Shown here one piece after another: positions 47,137 to 55,167 of a DNA stretch of 64,000 bases (position 1 is the first letter of the stretch; each line of letters starts with the position of its first letter). This DNA is from FEN-1219 sp963810755 (GTDB lineage Bacteria; Pseudomonadota; Gammaproteobacteria; Steroidobacterales; Rariloculaceae). Both the position numbers and the translations under genes were made by a program. The DNA is taken from contig CAWEOP010000003.1 of the NCBI GenBank assembly GCA_963810755.1, positions 248,001 through 312,000 of the forward strand, written 5' to 3'. A model generated the notes under the pieces. That model was not told where the DNA came from, ran no database searches, and was given only the letters and a program-made list of their open reading frames with translations.

Positions 47137-47150
47137 GTTTCGCGGCGCGT

Positions 47151-47156
47151 ATTGTA
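47151..47156 (-). promoter_or_regulatory. Possible -10 box of a gap promoter
   Basis: TACAAT reads toward gap about 45 bases upstream of its ATG in the 136-base tkt-gap space. I see no convincing -35, so this may be only an internal, activator-dependent start, or chance. Confidence 0.3.
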
Positions 47157-47242
47157 CTGATCGCCAGGAGCGTTGCGCGGCGTCATGACGCCCGCCGTGT
47201 CCGCCGCCGCTCCACAACCGAGCACGCGGCGCTCAACGCGCT

Positions 47243-49291
47243 CTAGCGATCAGCCATCAAAATCCGGGCCGCCTGCGCGACCGCGGCGACGGTGAAGCCG
47301 TACTTCTCGAACAGCGGCTTGGCCGGCGCAGAGTGACCGAATTCGTCGATGCCATGGACTCCGCCGCGGTCACCCGCGTAGCGCCACCAGCCGCCGGTTG
47401 CACCAGCCTCGATCACGAGCCGCACGCCGCCGGCGGGCAGCACGTGCGCGCGGTAGTCCGCGTCCTGCGCGTCGAACACTTGCGTGCACGGCATCGACAC
47501 GACGCGCGCCGCGACGCCCGCTGCGCCAAGCTCGGCCGCGGCGCCGATCGCGAGCTGCACCTCGGATCCCGTTGCGATCAACGTGATCGCGGGCTTGCCG
47601 TCGCCGTTCGACAGAATATAGCCGCCGCGCGCGATGGCGCCGATCTGATCGGGCGTGCGCTGTACGTGCGGCAAGTCCTGGCGCGTCAGGATCAGGCTCG
47701 TCGGGCCGTCGCGGCGCTCGATCGCCGCGCGCCAGGCGACCGCGGTCTCCACCGTGTCGCACGGCCGCCAGAGGTGCATCCGCGGCATCAGGCGCAGGCT
47801 GCCCAGGTGCTCGATCGGTTGGTGCGTGGGGCCGTCCTCGCCGAGGCCGATCGAATCGTGCGACAGCACGAAGATGCTCTGCAGCCCGATCAGGCACGCC
47901 ATGCGCAGCGCGTTGCGCGAATAGTCGGAGAACACGAGGAACGTGCCGCCGTACGGGACGACGCCGCCGTGCGCCGCCATGCCGTTCATCATCGCGGACA
48001 TGCCGAACTCGCGCACGCCGTAGTGCAGATAGTTGCCCCCGGGCTCCGCCGCGCTCTGCACCTTCGAGTACGCGTGCAGCGTATTGTTGGAGCCCGTGAG
48101 GTCGGCGGACCCGCCGATGAGCTCCGGCAGCTGCGGCGCGAACGCCTCGAGCGCCGCCTGCGACGCTTTGCGAGTGGCCATGGTCTTGCCTGCCGCCGCG
48201 GCCTTCGCGATCGCGGCGTCCGCGTGCTCCTGCCAGCCCTTCGGCAACTGCGCCTCCATGCGCCGCTCGAACTCGGCCGCGAGCTCCGGATACTTGCGCG
48301 CGTAATCGGCGAAACGCCTCTGCCACTCCGCCTCGAGCTTCTTGCCGCGCTCGCGTGCGTCCCACGCGCTTTTCACGTCGTCGGGAATTTCAAAGGGCGG
48401 CAGCTCCCACCCAAGGTTCTTGCGCGCGGCCGCGGCCTCGGCGGCGCCGAGCGCCGCTCCGTGGGTCGCCGACGTGCCCTGCACGTTCGGCGCGCCGTAG
48501 CCGATGATGGTCTTGCAGCAGATCAGCGATGGCCGGTCGACCGCCGCGCGCGCTGCTTCTACGGCCGCGCGAATTGCCTGGGGATCGTGACCATCGACGT
48601 TCGGCACCACGTGCCAGCCATACGCTTCGAACCGCTTCGGCGTGTCATCGGTGAACCAACCGCGCGTCGCGCCGTCGATCGAGATACCGTTGTCGTCGTA
48701 GAACCCGATCAGCTTGCCGAGCTTCTCGGTGCCCGCGAACGAGCACGCCTCGTGCGAGACGCCCTCCATGAGGCAGCCGTCGCCAAGAAACACGTACGTG
48801 TGGTGATCGACGATCTTCGCGTCGGGCTTGTTGAAGGCCGCGGCAAGCGTGCGCTCCGCGAGCGCCATGCCGACGGCGTTCGCGAGCCCCTGGCCGAGCG
48901 GCCCGGTGGTCGTCTCGACGCCGAGGTCGAGATCGCGCTCCGGATGACCCGCGATCCGCGAGCCGAGCTGGCGAAAGCTCTTGAGCTCTTCGACCTTTAC
49001 GTCGTACCCCGTGAGATAGGCGATCGCGTAGAGCAGCATCGAGCCGTGGCCGTTCGACAGCACGAACCGGTCGCGGTCGTGCCAGCGCGGCGCGGTCGGC
49101 GCGAAGCGCAGGTAGTCGTTCCAGAGCACCTCTGCAATGTCGGCCATGCCCATCGGCATGCCGGGATGGCCCGAGCGCGCGGCTTCGACGGCGTCCATCG
49201 CGAGCATGCGGATCGCGTTCGCGAGGCGCCGGCGCGACGGCCGTCCCCGAGTTTGTCGGTCCGCCTGGGATTCTCGTTCGGCAGGGGCCAT
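47243..49291 (-). CDS. tkt: Transketolase
   Basis: The 682-residue enzyme moves C2 units between sugar phosphates with thiamine pyrophosphate. Marks are ARSGHPGMPMGMADIAEVLW, FVLSNGHGSMLLYA, TTGPLGQGLANAVG, the TPP motif YVFLGDGCLMEGVSHEA through DDNGISIDG, and HDSIGLGEDGPTHQPIEHL in the second half. About 20 residues at the N-terminus are extra and Arg rich. It heads the row tkt-gap-pgk-glycerate kinase-pyk. An aldolase gene (fba), often next to these, is not in the window. Confidence 0.97.
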   Translation of the reverse strand: MAPAERESQADRQTRGRPSRRRLANAIRMLAMDAVEAARSGHPGMPMGMADIAEVLWNDYLRFAPTAPRWHDRDRFVLSNGHGSMLLYAIAYLTGYDVKVEELKSFRQLGSRIAGHPERDLDLGVETTTGPLGQGLANAVGMALAERTLAAAFNKPDAKIVDHHTYVFLGDGCLMEGVSHEACSFAGTEKLGKLIGFYDDNGISIDGATRGWFTDDTPKRFEAYGWHVVPNVDGHDPQAIRAAVEAARAAVDRPSLICCKTIIGYGAPNVQGTSATHGAALGAAEAAAARKNLGWELPPFEIPDDVKSAWDARERGKKLEAEWQRRFADYARKYPELAAEFERRMEAQLPKGWQEHADAAIAKAAAAGKTMATRKASQAALEAFAPQLPELIGGSADLTGSNNTLHAYSKVQSAAEPGGNYLHYGVREFGMSAMMNGMAAHGGVVPYGGTFLVFSDYSRNALRMACLIGLQSIFVLSHDSIGLGEDGPTHQPIEHLGSLRLMPRMHLWRPCDTVETAVAWRAAIERRDGPTSLILTRQDLPHVQRTPDQIGAIARGGYILSNGDGKPAITLIATGSEVQLAIGAAAELGAAGVAARVVSMPCTQVFDAQDADYRAHVLPAGGVRLVIEAGATGGWWRYAGDRGGVHGIDEFGHSAPAKPLFEKYGFTVAAVAQAARILMADR

Positions 49292-49335
49292 CGGCGAATG
49301 CTCTTCGTGTTTTTTTGGAAGAGGGCTATACGAAA

Positions 49336-49363
49336 AGGCCTCGAGGTCGGCCTCTGATTTTTT
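49336..49363. other. Hairpin with T-run in the tkt-cpdA intergenic space
   Basis: AGGCC and GGCCT flank an eight-base loop and are followed on the plus strand by CTGATTTTTT. It looks like a weak factor-independent terminator, but no plus-strand gene ends upstream. On the minus strand it is in the tkt leader and could attenuate. The role is unclear. Confidence 0.35.
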
Positions 49364-49542
49364 CTTGAGCGATACGAGCAGCGTGCGCGCGGAACGCAGG
49401 AAACGAGCCGCGATTGTCGCTTACCGCGGACACGTCACGCAACCGGCCGCCCGCACGGAATCGATCTGTGAGGCAGTGCCCGCTCCACCCGCGAGAATTG
49501 GTTATTATTCGATCAACCTCCCGTTCGAGCCCCGACCTACGA

Positions 49543-50331
49543 ATGGCCAAAAGCCCTCAAGATCGCGTGCTCAAGGTCTTGCAGATCAGCGACACGCATC
49601 TGCACGCCGCCGCCGACGGCCGGATGCGCGGCATGACGACGTATGCGACTTTCCTCTCCGTTCTCGAGCACGCGAAGCGCGACCGGCGCTGGCCCGCCGA
49701 TCTCATCATCGCGACCGGCGACGTGGTGCAGGACGAAAGCCGCGCCGGCTACGAACGGTTTCGCGCAAGTCTCGAGCCGCTCGGTATCCCGGTCATCTCC
49801 ATCCCGGGCAACCACGACGACCCGAAGCTCATGGCCGAGATCCTCACGAACGGCGCGTTCCAGCTCGGCGGCGAGGTGCGCCGCGACAAGTGGTCGCTGG
49901 TGCTGCTGAGCACCTACCTCGCGGGCGAGGACGCGGGCGGCCTCGGGCCCGCGCGATTGGCAGGGCTGCGCAAGGCGCTCGCAGCGCACGCCGATCAGCA
50001 CGTGCTCGTCGCGATGCACCATCATCCGCTGCCGATGGGCAGCACGTGGCTCGACGGAGTCGCACTGCGCGATGCGGCAGCATTCTGGGAAATCATCGAC
50101 GCGAGCCCGCAGGTGCGCGTGATCGTGTGCGGCCACGTGCATCAAGCCTCCGACAGCGAGCGCAACGGCGTACGGTTCTTGAGCACGCCGTCGACGTGCG
50201 CGCAATTTCTGCCCGGCAGCGCGTACTTCGCGCTCGATGAACGGCCACCCGGGCTGCGGTGGCTCGAGCTCCATCCCGACGGCCACGTCGAAACGGAAGT
50301 CGCGTGGGTACCGCAACGCGCGAGCGCTTGA
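49543..50331 (+). CDS. cpdA: 3',5'-cyclic-AMP phosphodiesterase
   Basis: The 262-residue calcineurin-like phosphoesterase shows all metal motifs: QISDTHLH, IIATGDVVQDES, SIPGNHDDP, AMHHHPLPMGS and VCGHVHQAS. CpdA (Icc) hydrolyses cAMP, and the PMGSTWLDG and STPSTCAQF segments are typical of that branch. It starts divergent from tkt with 251 bases between and is followed by an overlapping TraB-family gene. Confidence 0.92.
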   Translation: MAKSPQDRVLKVLQISDTHLHAAADGRMRGMTTYATFLSVLEHAKRDRRWPADLIIATGDVVQDESRAGYERFRASLEPLGIPVISIPGNHDDPKLMAEILTNGAFQLGGEVRRDKWSLVLLSTYLAGEDAGGLGPARLAGLRKALAAHADQHVLVAMHHHPLPMGSTWLDGVALRDAAAFWEIIDASPQVRVIVCGHVHQASDSERNGVRFLSTPSTCAQFLPGSAYFALDERPPGLRWLELHPDGHVETEVAWVPQRASA

Positions 50332-51260
50332 CGGCGCCGCAGGAGCGCCCGGCCGCATTGCCGCGGCGCATCGCCGCACACCCGGGGCTGCTCGGATGCG
50401 TCGCAGCGCTAGCCGCCGCGCTGTCGTGGGCCCCCGCGGGGGCGGCGCCCGCAGCATGGCGAATCGCGGGCGACAACGGCGGCGAGGTCGTGCTGCTTGG
50501 CTCGATGCACGTGCTGCGCGCGTCCGACTATCCCTTGCCGCCGCTCGTCGACGAGCTCTACTCCCGCGCCGAAACGCTCGTGATGGAGCTCGACCTCGAC
50601 GACCCGAAGCTCGGCGCAGAGCAAGCGACGCTGCTCGAGGCGGCAACGCTGCCGCGAGACCAAGTGCTGCGCGACGTCGTCGACCCGGGCCTCTACCGGC
50701 TCGCGCAGCAACGCGCCCGCGGGCTTGGTTTCGACTTGGGCCTTCTCGACCACATGGAGCCGTGGCTCGTCGCGATCACGCTGCTCGACGTCGGCATGCA
50801 GCGGATCGGCTTCGAGGCGCAGCGCGGGCTGGAGCGCTATCTCGTCGGCAAAGCGGCCGCGAACCACAAAGAAATAGTCGGGCTCGAGTCGCTCGCGAAG
50901 CAGATCGGGATATTTGCGGACCTCTCGGCGCACGACCAGGAAGCGATGCTCGCGCAAACCTTGCAGGAGCTCGACGGCGCCGATGCCGCGATGAGCGACC
51001 TCGTCGGCGCGTGGCGCGAGGGGCGGCTCGACGACCTGAGCGAGAGCCTGATCGAGGACTTCGGCGACTTCCCGGGCCTCTACGAGACGCTCGTGACGGA
51101 GCGCAATGCCAAGTGGACTGTCGACCTCGAGCGCATGCTCGGCGACGGACACAAGTATCTCGTCGTCGTCGGCGCGCTGCATCTCGTGGGACGAGACAGC
51201 GTGATCGATCGGCTCACGGCGCGCGGTCATCGCGCGGTCCGCGTCGAAGAAACGAACTGA
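50304..51260 (+). CDS. TraB/GumN family protein, exported
   Basis: The 318-residue protein has a signal-like segment (LLGCVAALAAALSWAPAGAAP) and the TraB/GumN domain with GEVVLLGSMHVLRASDYPLPP, the AETLVMELDLDD part and the late HKYLVVVGALHLVGRDSVIDRL. Conserved Glu and His residues suggest a metal-dependent hydrolase, but the function of bacterial members is not firmly known. It overlaps the cpdA end. The GTG at 50304 was chosen over a TTG at 50328 (TTGA overlap with the cpdA stop), which remains possible. Confidence 0.85.
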   Translation: MGTATRERLTAPQERPAALPRRIAAHPGLLGCVAALAAALSWAPAGAAPAAWRIAGDNGGEVVLLGSMHVLRASDYPLPPLVDELYSRAETLVMELDLDDPKLGAEQATLLEAATLPRDQVLRDVVDPGLYRLAQQRARGLGFDLGLLDHMEPWLVAITLLDVGMQRIGFEAQRGLERYLVGKAAANHKEIVGLESLAKQIGIFADLSAHDQEAMLAQTLQELDGADAAMSDLVGAWREGRLDDLSESLIEDFGDFPGLYETLVTERNAKWTVDLERMLGDGHKYLVVVGALHLVGRDSVIDRLTARGHRAVRVEETN

Positions 51261-51289
51261 AGTACGCTGGCGGCGGGTCTAAACGCCTC

Positions 51290-51454
51290 TCACACCTCGA
51301 CCATCTCGAAGTCCTCCTTGCCCGAGCCGCAATCGGGACAGCGCCACGACAACGGTATGTCGGCCCATTTCGTACCCGGCGGAATCCCTTCTTCCGGTCT
51401 GCCCTTCGCTTCATCGTAGATGAAGCCGCAGATGAGACACATATAAGTCTTCAC
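51290..51454 (-). CDS. Rubredoxin
   Basis: A small 54-residue frame with a GTG start translates as MKTYMCLICGFIYDEAKGRP, then EEGIPPGTKWADIPLSWRCP and DCGSGKEDFEMVEV. The two CxxCG motifs bind one iron, and the GIPPGTKWADIP loop is diagnostic of rubredoxin. It carries electrons in the cytoplasm, often for alkane hydroxylases or detoxifying reductases; no such partner is next to it. It is convergent with the TraB gene and lies upstream-free, 68 bases past the LON-domain gene end. Confidence 0.93.
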   Translation of the reverse strand: MKTYMCLICGFIYDEAKGRPEEGIPPGTKWADIPLSWRCPDCGSGKEDFEMVEV

Positions 51455-51522
51455 GTCGCTGAATCCTGATTACCGCGCAATCCCGCGCGAAGGGTAGCAC
51501 GCGAGCGCGGGCGTTCGCCGCG

Positions 51523-52110
51523 TCAGACCTCGGACGAATCGCTGCGTAGGCTCGCGGCTATGCGCTCGAGCCGCACGATCGGATCGCGCGTCTCGAGCAC
51601 CGATTGCTTCAGCGGCACGGCAAGGGGAAGCACCTCGGCCAACCGCGCGCCGACCCAGACCGCATCGTCATACGGTGCGGGTGCGTCCGCGTACATCGGC
51701 AGCTGCGCGAGCAGGCTGCGCAGCAACGTCGCGAGCGCCGCGTGCGCCGTCGGCAGCGCCACGCTCGCGGGTTCCTCGATCATCGTGACCCGCGCGACGT
51801 AGAGCCCGTCCGGTTGGCGGCTCGTGTGCTCGACGCGGAAGCTCTCGCGACCGACCGCGCGAATGCCGAGCATGCCCCCGCTCTCCTGATGCCAGTCGAC
51901 GATCTCGGCAGTCGTGCCCACGTCGAATGTCTCCGCGACGCCGACCTCGGAACCCGAGCGGATCGCGACCACCCCGAAGCGATTATTTGCGCGCAGGCTG
52001 CGCGCGATCATGTCGAGATAGCGCGGCTCGAAAATTCGCAGCGCGAGCAGTCCGCCGGGGAAGAGCACGGTCTTGAGCGGGAACAGCGCCAGCTCGACGC
52101 TCTCGTTCAC
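51523..52110 (-). CDS. LON substrate-binding domain protein
   Basis: The 195-residue protein consists of the Lon N-terminal (PUA-like) domain only: ELALFPLKTVLFPGGLLALRIFEPRYLDMI, then FGVVAI, GTTAEIVDWHQESGGMLGI and a helical C-terminus. There is no ATPase or protease part. Stand-alone LON domains of this kind are common in proteobacteria; their role is unknown, perhaps substrate or RNA binding. The ATG overlaps the mpl stop (ATGA), so it is translated with mpl. Confidence 0.9.
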   Translation of the reverse strand: MNESVELALFPLKTVLFPGGLLALRIFEPRYLDMIARSLRANNRFGVVAIRSGSEVGVAETFDVGTTAEIVDWHQESGGMLGIRAVGRESFRVEHTSRQPDGLYVARVTMIEEPASVALPTAHAALATLLRSLLAQLPMYADAPAPYDDAVWVGARLAEVLPLAVPLKQSVLETRDPIVRLERIAASLRSDSSEV

Positions 52111-53477
52111 GCGCGGCTCGCGAGGGCCTGCTGCAGGCGTGCTGGCAGGCCCTGGAAGCCGCCGTTCGACATGAGCACGACGCGATCGCCCGGGCGCAGC
52201 TCAGCGAGCAACTCGCGAAGCAGGTCATCGACGGTCGGGCTGACCGAAGCCTTGCGGCCGAGCGGCGCGAGCGCGGCGGCCGCGTCCCAGCCGAGGTCGC
52301 TGCCGCCGAGCACGAACAGCCTGTCCGCACCCGTGAACGCCGGCGCGAGCGTGTCGCGATGCACGCCCATCCGCATGGTGTTCGAGCGCGGCTCCATCAC
52401 GGCGACGATGCGCTGCTCGGTGTCCTGACTGCGCAGGCCGGCGAGCGTGGTCGCGATCGCGGTCGGGTGATGCGCGAAATCTTCGTAGAGGCTTATGCCG
52501 GCGAAGGTGCCGCGCTTCTCGAGCCGGCGCTTCACGCCCTTGAACTCGGCGAGCGCCGCGAGCACGACGTCCGCCGGCACGCCAACATGCACGGCGGCCG
52601 CGGTCGCCGCGAGCGCGTTCTCGAGGTTGTGCGCGCCCAGAAGGTCCCACCGCACGTCGCCGAGCGCCGCGCCGCGGCGCCGCACGGTGAAGCGCGGCGT
52701 CTCGCCGACGGAGTCGTAGGCGGCGGCCCAGTCGACCGCGGCGTCGTGGGCACTGAAGGTCTCGACTTTCGTCCAGATGCCGCGGGCGCGAAGCTTATCC
52801 ACGTTCGGGTCGCGGCCGTTGGCGACGATCAAACCGTTGCCCGGGACCGTCCGAACGAGCTGGTGGAATTGCCAGAGGATCGCTTCGACGTCCGGGTAAA
52901 TGTCGGCGTGATCGAACTCGATGTTGTTGATCACGAGCGTGCGCGGCCGGTAGTGGACGAACTTGGCACGCTTGTCGAAGAACGCGGTGTCGTACTCGTC
53001 CGCTTCGACGACGAAGTATTTCGAGCCGCCGAGACGAGCCGAGACGCCGAAGTTCGACGGCACGCCGCCGATCAAGAAGCCCGGATCGAGGCCCGCGTAC
53101 TCGAGAATCCATGCGAGCATGCTCGTGGTCGTGGTCTTGCCGTGCGTGCCCGACACCGCGAGCACCCACTTGTCGCGCAGCACGTTCTCGGCGAGCCACT
53201 GCGGGCCCGAGTAGTAGGGCATGCCGGAGTCGAGCAGCGCTTCGACGACGGGCTTGCCCCGTGACAGCGCGTTGCCTACGACCACACAGTCCAGGCTGCC
53301 GTCGATGTGCCGCTGGTCGTAGCCCTGCTGTAGCTCGATGCCTAGCTGCTCGAGCTGCGTGCTCATCGGCGGGTACACGTTTTGGTCCGACCCGGAAACT
53401 TCGTGGCCCGCGGCCTTCGCGATGGCCGCGATGCCTCCCATGAACGTGCCGCAGATGCCGAGGATGTGGACGCGCAT
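52107..53477 (-). CDS. mpl: UDP-MurNAc:L-Ala-gamma-D-Glu-meso-DAP ligase
   Basis: The 456-residue Mur ligase of the recycling pathway attaches the reclaimed tripeptide to UDP-MurNAc. It starts RVHILGICGTFMGGIAAIAK, has the P-loop AVSGTHGKTTTTSMLAWILE, the EADEYDTAFFDKRAKFVHYRP block that marks Mpl, NNIEFDHADIY and YEDFAHHPTAIATTLAGL. It is intact, unlike murD and mraY. The ATG shares a base with the stop of the upstream membrane protein gene, and the LON-domain gene overlaps its end. Confidence 0.96.
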   Translation of the reverse strand: MRVHILGICGTFMGGIAAIAKAAGHEVSGSDQNVYPPMSTQLEQLGIELQQGYDQRHIDGSLDCVVVGNALSRGKPVVEALLDSGMPYYSGPQWLAENVLRDKWVLAVSGTHGKTTTTSMLAWILEYAGLDPGFLIGGVPSNFGVSARLGGSKYFVVEADEYDTAFFDKRAKFVHYRPRTLVINNIEFDHADIYPDVEAILWQFHQLVRTVPGNGLIVANGRDPNVDKLRARGIWTKVETFSAHDAAVDWAAAYDSVGETPRFTVRRRGAALGDVRWDLLGAHNLENALAATAAAVHVGVPADVVLAALAEFKGVKRRLEKRGTFAGISLYEDFAHHPTAIATTLAGLRSQDTEQRIVAVMEPRSNTMRMGVHRDTLAPAFTGADRLFVLGGSDLGWDAAAALAPLGRKASVSPTVDDLLRELLAELRPGDRVVLMSNGGFQGLPARLQQALASRA

Positions 53478-53995
53478 CAGGACGCCGGCGGAAACAACGT
53501 GATCTGCAGGCTGAACGAGAGCAGCAGGTAACCTACCATGATGGATACACCCAGGAAGTACGGGCGGTCGAGAGCTCGGGCAACGACGAACGCGCTGATG
53601 TCCGTGGCCCACACTACGGCAACCAAGAGATACAACACCAGCGGGAACGTGAGCTCCGTGGCGGGCGCGTGCAGCGCGCGATGCCACAGAGCGAACCACA
53701 GGCTCACCAGGCTCATGAGCGCGTCGACGCCGAGCAGCGCGCTCGCCGTTTGCAGGAACCGGTGTTGCCGCTCGAACGCCCGGAGCAGGCACCAAGTGAA
53801 CGCGATGCCAAGCGCGCCTTGCACGACGACGAGCGCATAGGGGTGCGCTACGCCATCCGCGAACTGGATCGTGAACAGCGAGACCGCCGCATACAACGCG
53901 AGAACGAGCGCGAAGAAAAAGCGCGACGCGGGAAGGTGCTCCGGTCCGCGTCGATGAAACGCGATCTCGACGAACGCGTAGATCAAGCGCAACAC
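53477..53995 (-). CDS. Unknown membrane protein, four predicted segments
   Basis: I do not recognise this 172-residue protein. It has a short start (LRLIYAFVEIAFHRRGPEHLPASR) and about four or five hydrophobic stretches: FFALVLALYAAVSLF, ALVVVQGALGIAFTWCLL, LLGVDALMSLVSLWFALW, FPLVLYLLVAVVWATDISAFVVA and LGVSIMVGYLLLSFSLQITLF. The start is a GTG. Its stop shares a base with the mpl start, so both are likely one transcript (unknown-mpl-LON). rnd is divergent. The link to mpl suggests an envelope role, but that is only context. Confidence 0.8.
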   Translation of the reverse strand: MLRLIYAFVEIAFHRRGPEHLPASRFFFALVLALYAAVSLFTIQFADGVAHPYALVVVQGALGIAFTWCLLRAFERQHRFLQTASALLGVDALMSLVSLWFALWHRALHAPATELTFPLVLYLLVAVVWATDISAFVVARALDRPYFLGVSIMVGYLLLSFSLQITLFPPAS

Positions 53996-54069
53996 GGGGC
54001 TGTTTCCTGGATCACGGACCGTGATAATAGCGCAAGGAGCAGCACGAGCCTCCGGGCACAAGGACGAGT

Positions 54070-55167
54070 TTGGTCGAAACGCACGAACACTCTTGGATCG
54101 CGAACGACGCGGCGCTCGCCGCGCTCGTCGACGCGGTTGCCTCGAGTCCGTTCGTCGCCGTCGACACCGAGTTCGTCCGGGAAAAGACGTACTACCCGCA
54201 GCTGTGCCTGATCCAGATCGCGACGCGCGACTACGCCGCGTGCATCGACTGCCTGGCACCGCTCGACTTGAGCCCTCTGTACGCGCAGCTGTTCCGGAGC
54301 GACCGTACCTGGGTGCTGCACAGCGCACGTCAGGATCTCGAGGTGATCTGGCAGCGGGCCGAGCGCATGCCGCCCCGGCTCATCGACACCCAGATCGCAG
54401 CCGCGCTGATCGGCTGGCCGCCCCAGGTGGGGCTCGAAGGATTGCTCGCGCGCACCCTCAAGGTGGAGCTCGGCGAGAGCTACGCACGCACGGACTGGAG
54501 CCGCAGACCTCTGCCTCCGGAAGCGCTCAACTACGCGATCGAGGACGTGCATTACCTGCTGCGCGCGTGGGACGAGCTCGAAAAAGAGCTTGCGTCGCTC
54601 GGCAGACTGCAGTGGCTACACGAGGAATGCGCACGCGCGCTCGCGGAGCGCCCCGTCGCGGACGCGGCTACGGTGTGGGCCAGGATCAAAGGTGTGCATG
54701 CGCTGCCGCCGGCGGCGGCCGGCGCCGCGCTGGAGATCGTCCGCTGGCGCGAGCTCGCTGCGCAGCGCTCGGACCGCCCGCGCCGCTGGCTGCTCGACGA
54801 CGAGAAGCTGCTCGCACTCGCCGCCGCGCTGCCGCGCTCGCCGGAGCACGTCGGCGACCTCGTGTCGCCGAAATTCGCGGCGCGCAACGGCGCAGACATC
54901 GTCGCCGCGATCGCGCGCCGCGACGACCCCGAAGTGCAGCAGATCGTGCGCGCGCATTCGGGCCCGCCGGCCGACCGCAAGACGCTGAAAGCGCTGCAAG
55001 AGGAAGTGCGACGGCGCGCCGCTGCGCTCGGCATCGAGCCAGAGATTCTCGCCACGCGGCGCGAGCTCGCGGCGCTCGCGACCGGCAACCCGCCCGCGCA
55101 TCTGAAGGAAGGGTGGCGCGCCGCGGAGCTCGCCGGGATCGGCGCGCCGCTCGTGGTCGCGCTCTAG
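54070..55167 (+). CDS. rnd: Ribonuclease D
   Basis: The 365-residue exonuclease trims tRNA and other RNA 3' ends. The DEDDy residues are seen in FVAVDTEFVREKTYYP, VLHSARQDLEVIW, PRLIDTQIAAALIGWP and LNYAIEDVHYLLRAWDEL. One or two HRDC-like helical domains follow (from residue 200). The start is TTG with AAGGA upstream. The gene is convergent with adk: their stop codons share the bases CTAG at 55164-55167. Confidence 0.94.
   Translation: MVETHEHSWIANDAALAALVDAVASSPFVAVDTEFVREKTYYPQLCLIQIATRDYAACIDCLAPLDLSPLYAQLFRSDRTWVLHSARQDLEVIWQRAERMPPRLIDTQIAAALIGWPPQVGLEGLLARTLKVELGESYARTDWSRRPLPPEALNYAIEDVHYLLRAWDELEKELASLGRLQWLHEECARALAERPVADAATVWARIKGVHALPPAAAGAALEIVRWRELAAQRSDRPRRWLLDDEKLLALAAALPRSPEHVGDLVSPKFAARNGADIVAAIARRDDPEVQQIVRAHSGPPADRKTLKALQEEVRRRAAALGIEPEILATRRELAALATGNPPAHLKEGWRAAELAGIGAPLVVAL

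Noticed and set aside
47333..49357. Long plus-strand open frame (over 670 codons) opposite tkt
   Set aside because: It is Arg/Ala/His-rich with no family pattern. The minus strand encodes a full transketolase over the same bases. Long antisense frames are expected at this GC content; the same applies opposite ftsZ, hppA and secA.
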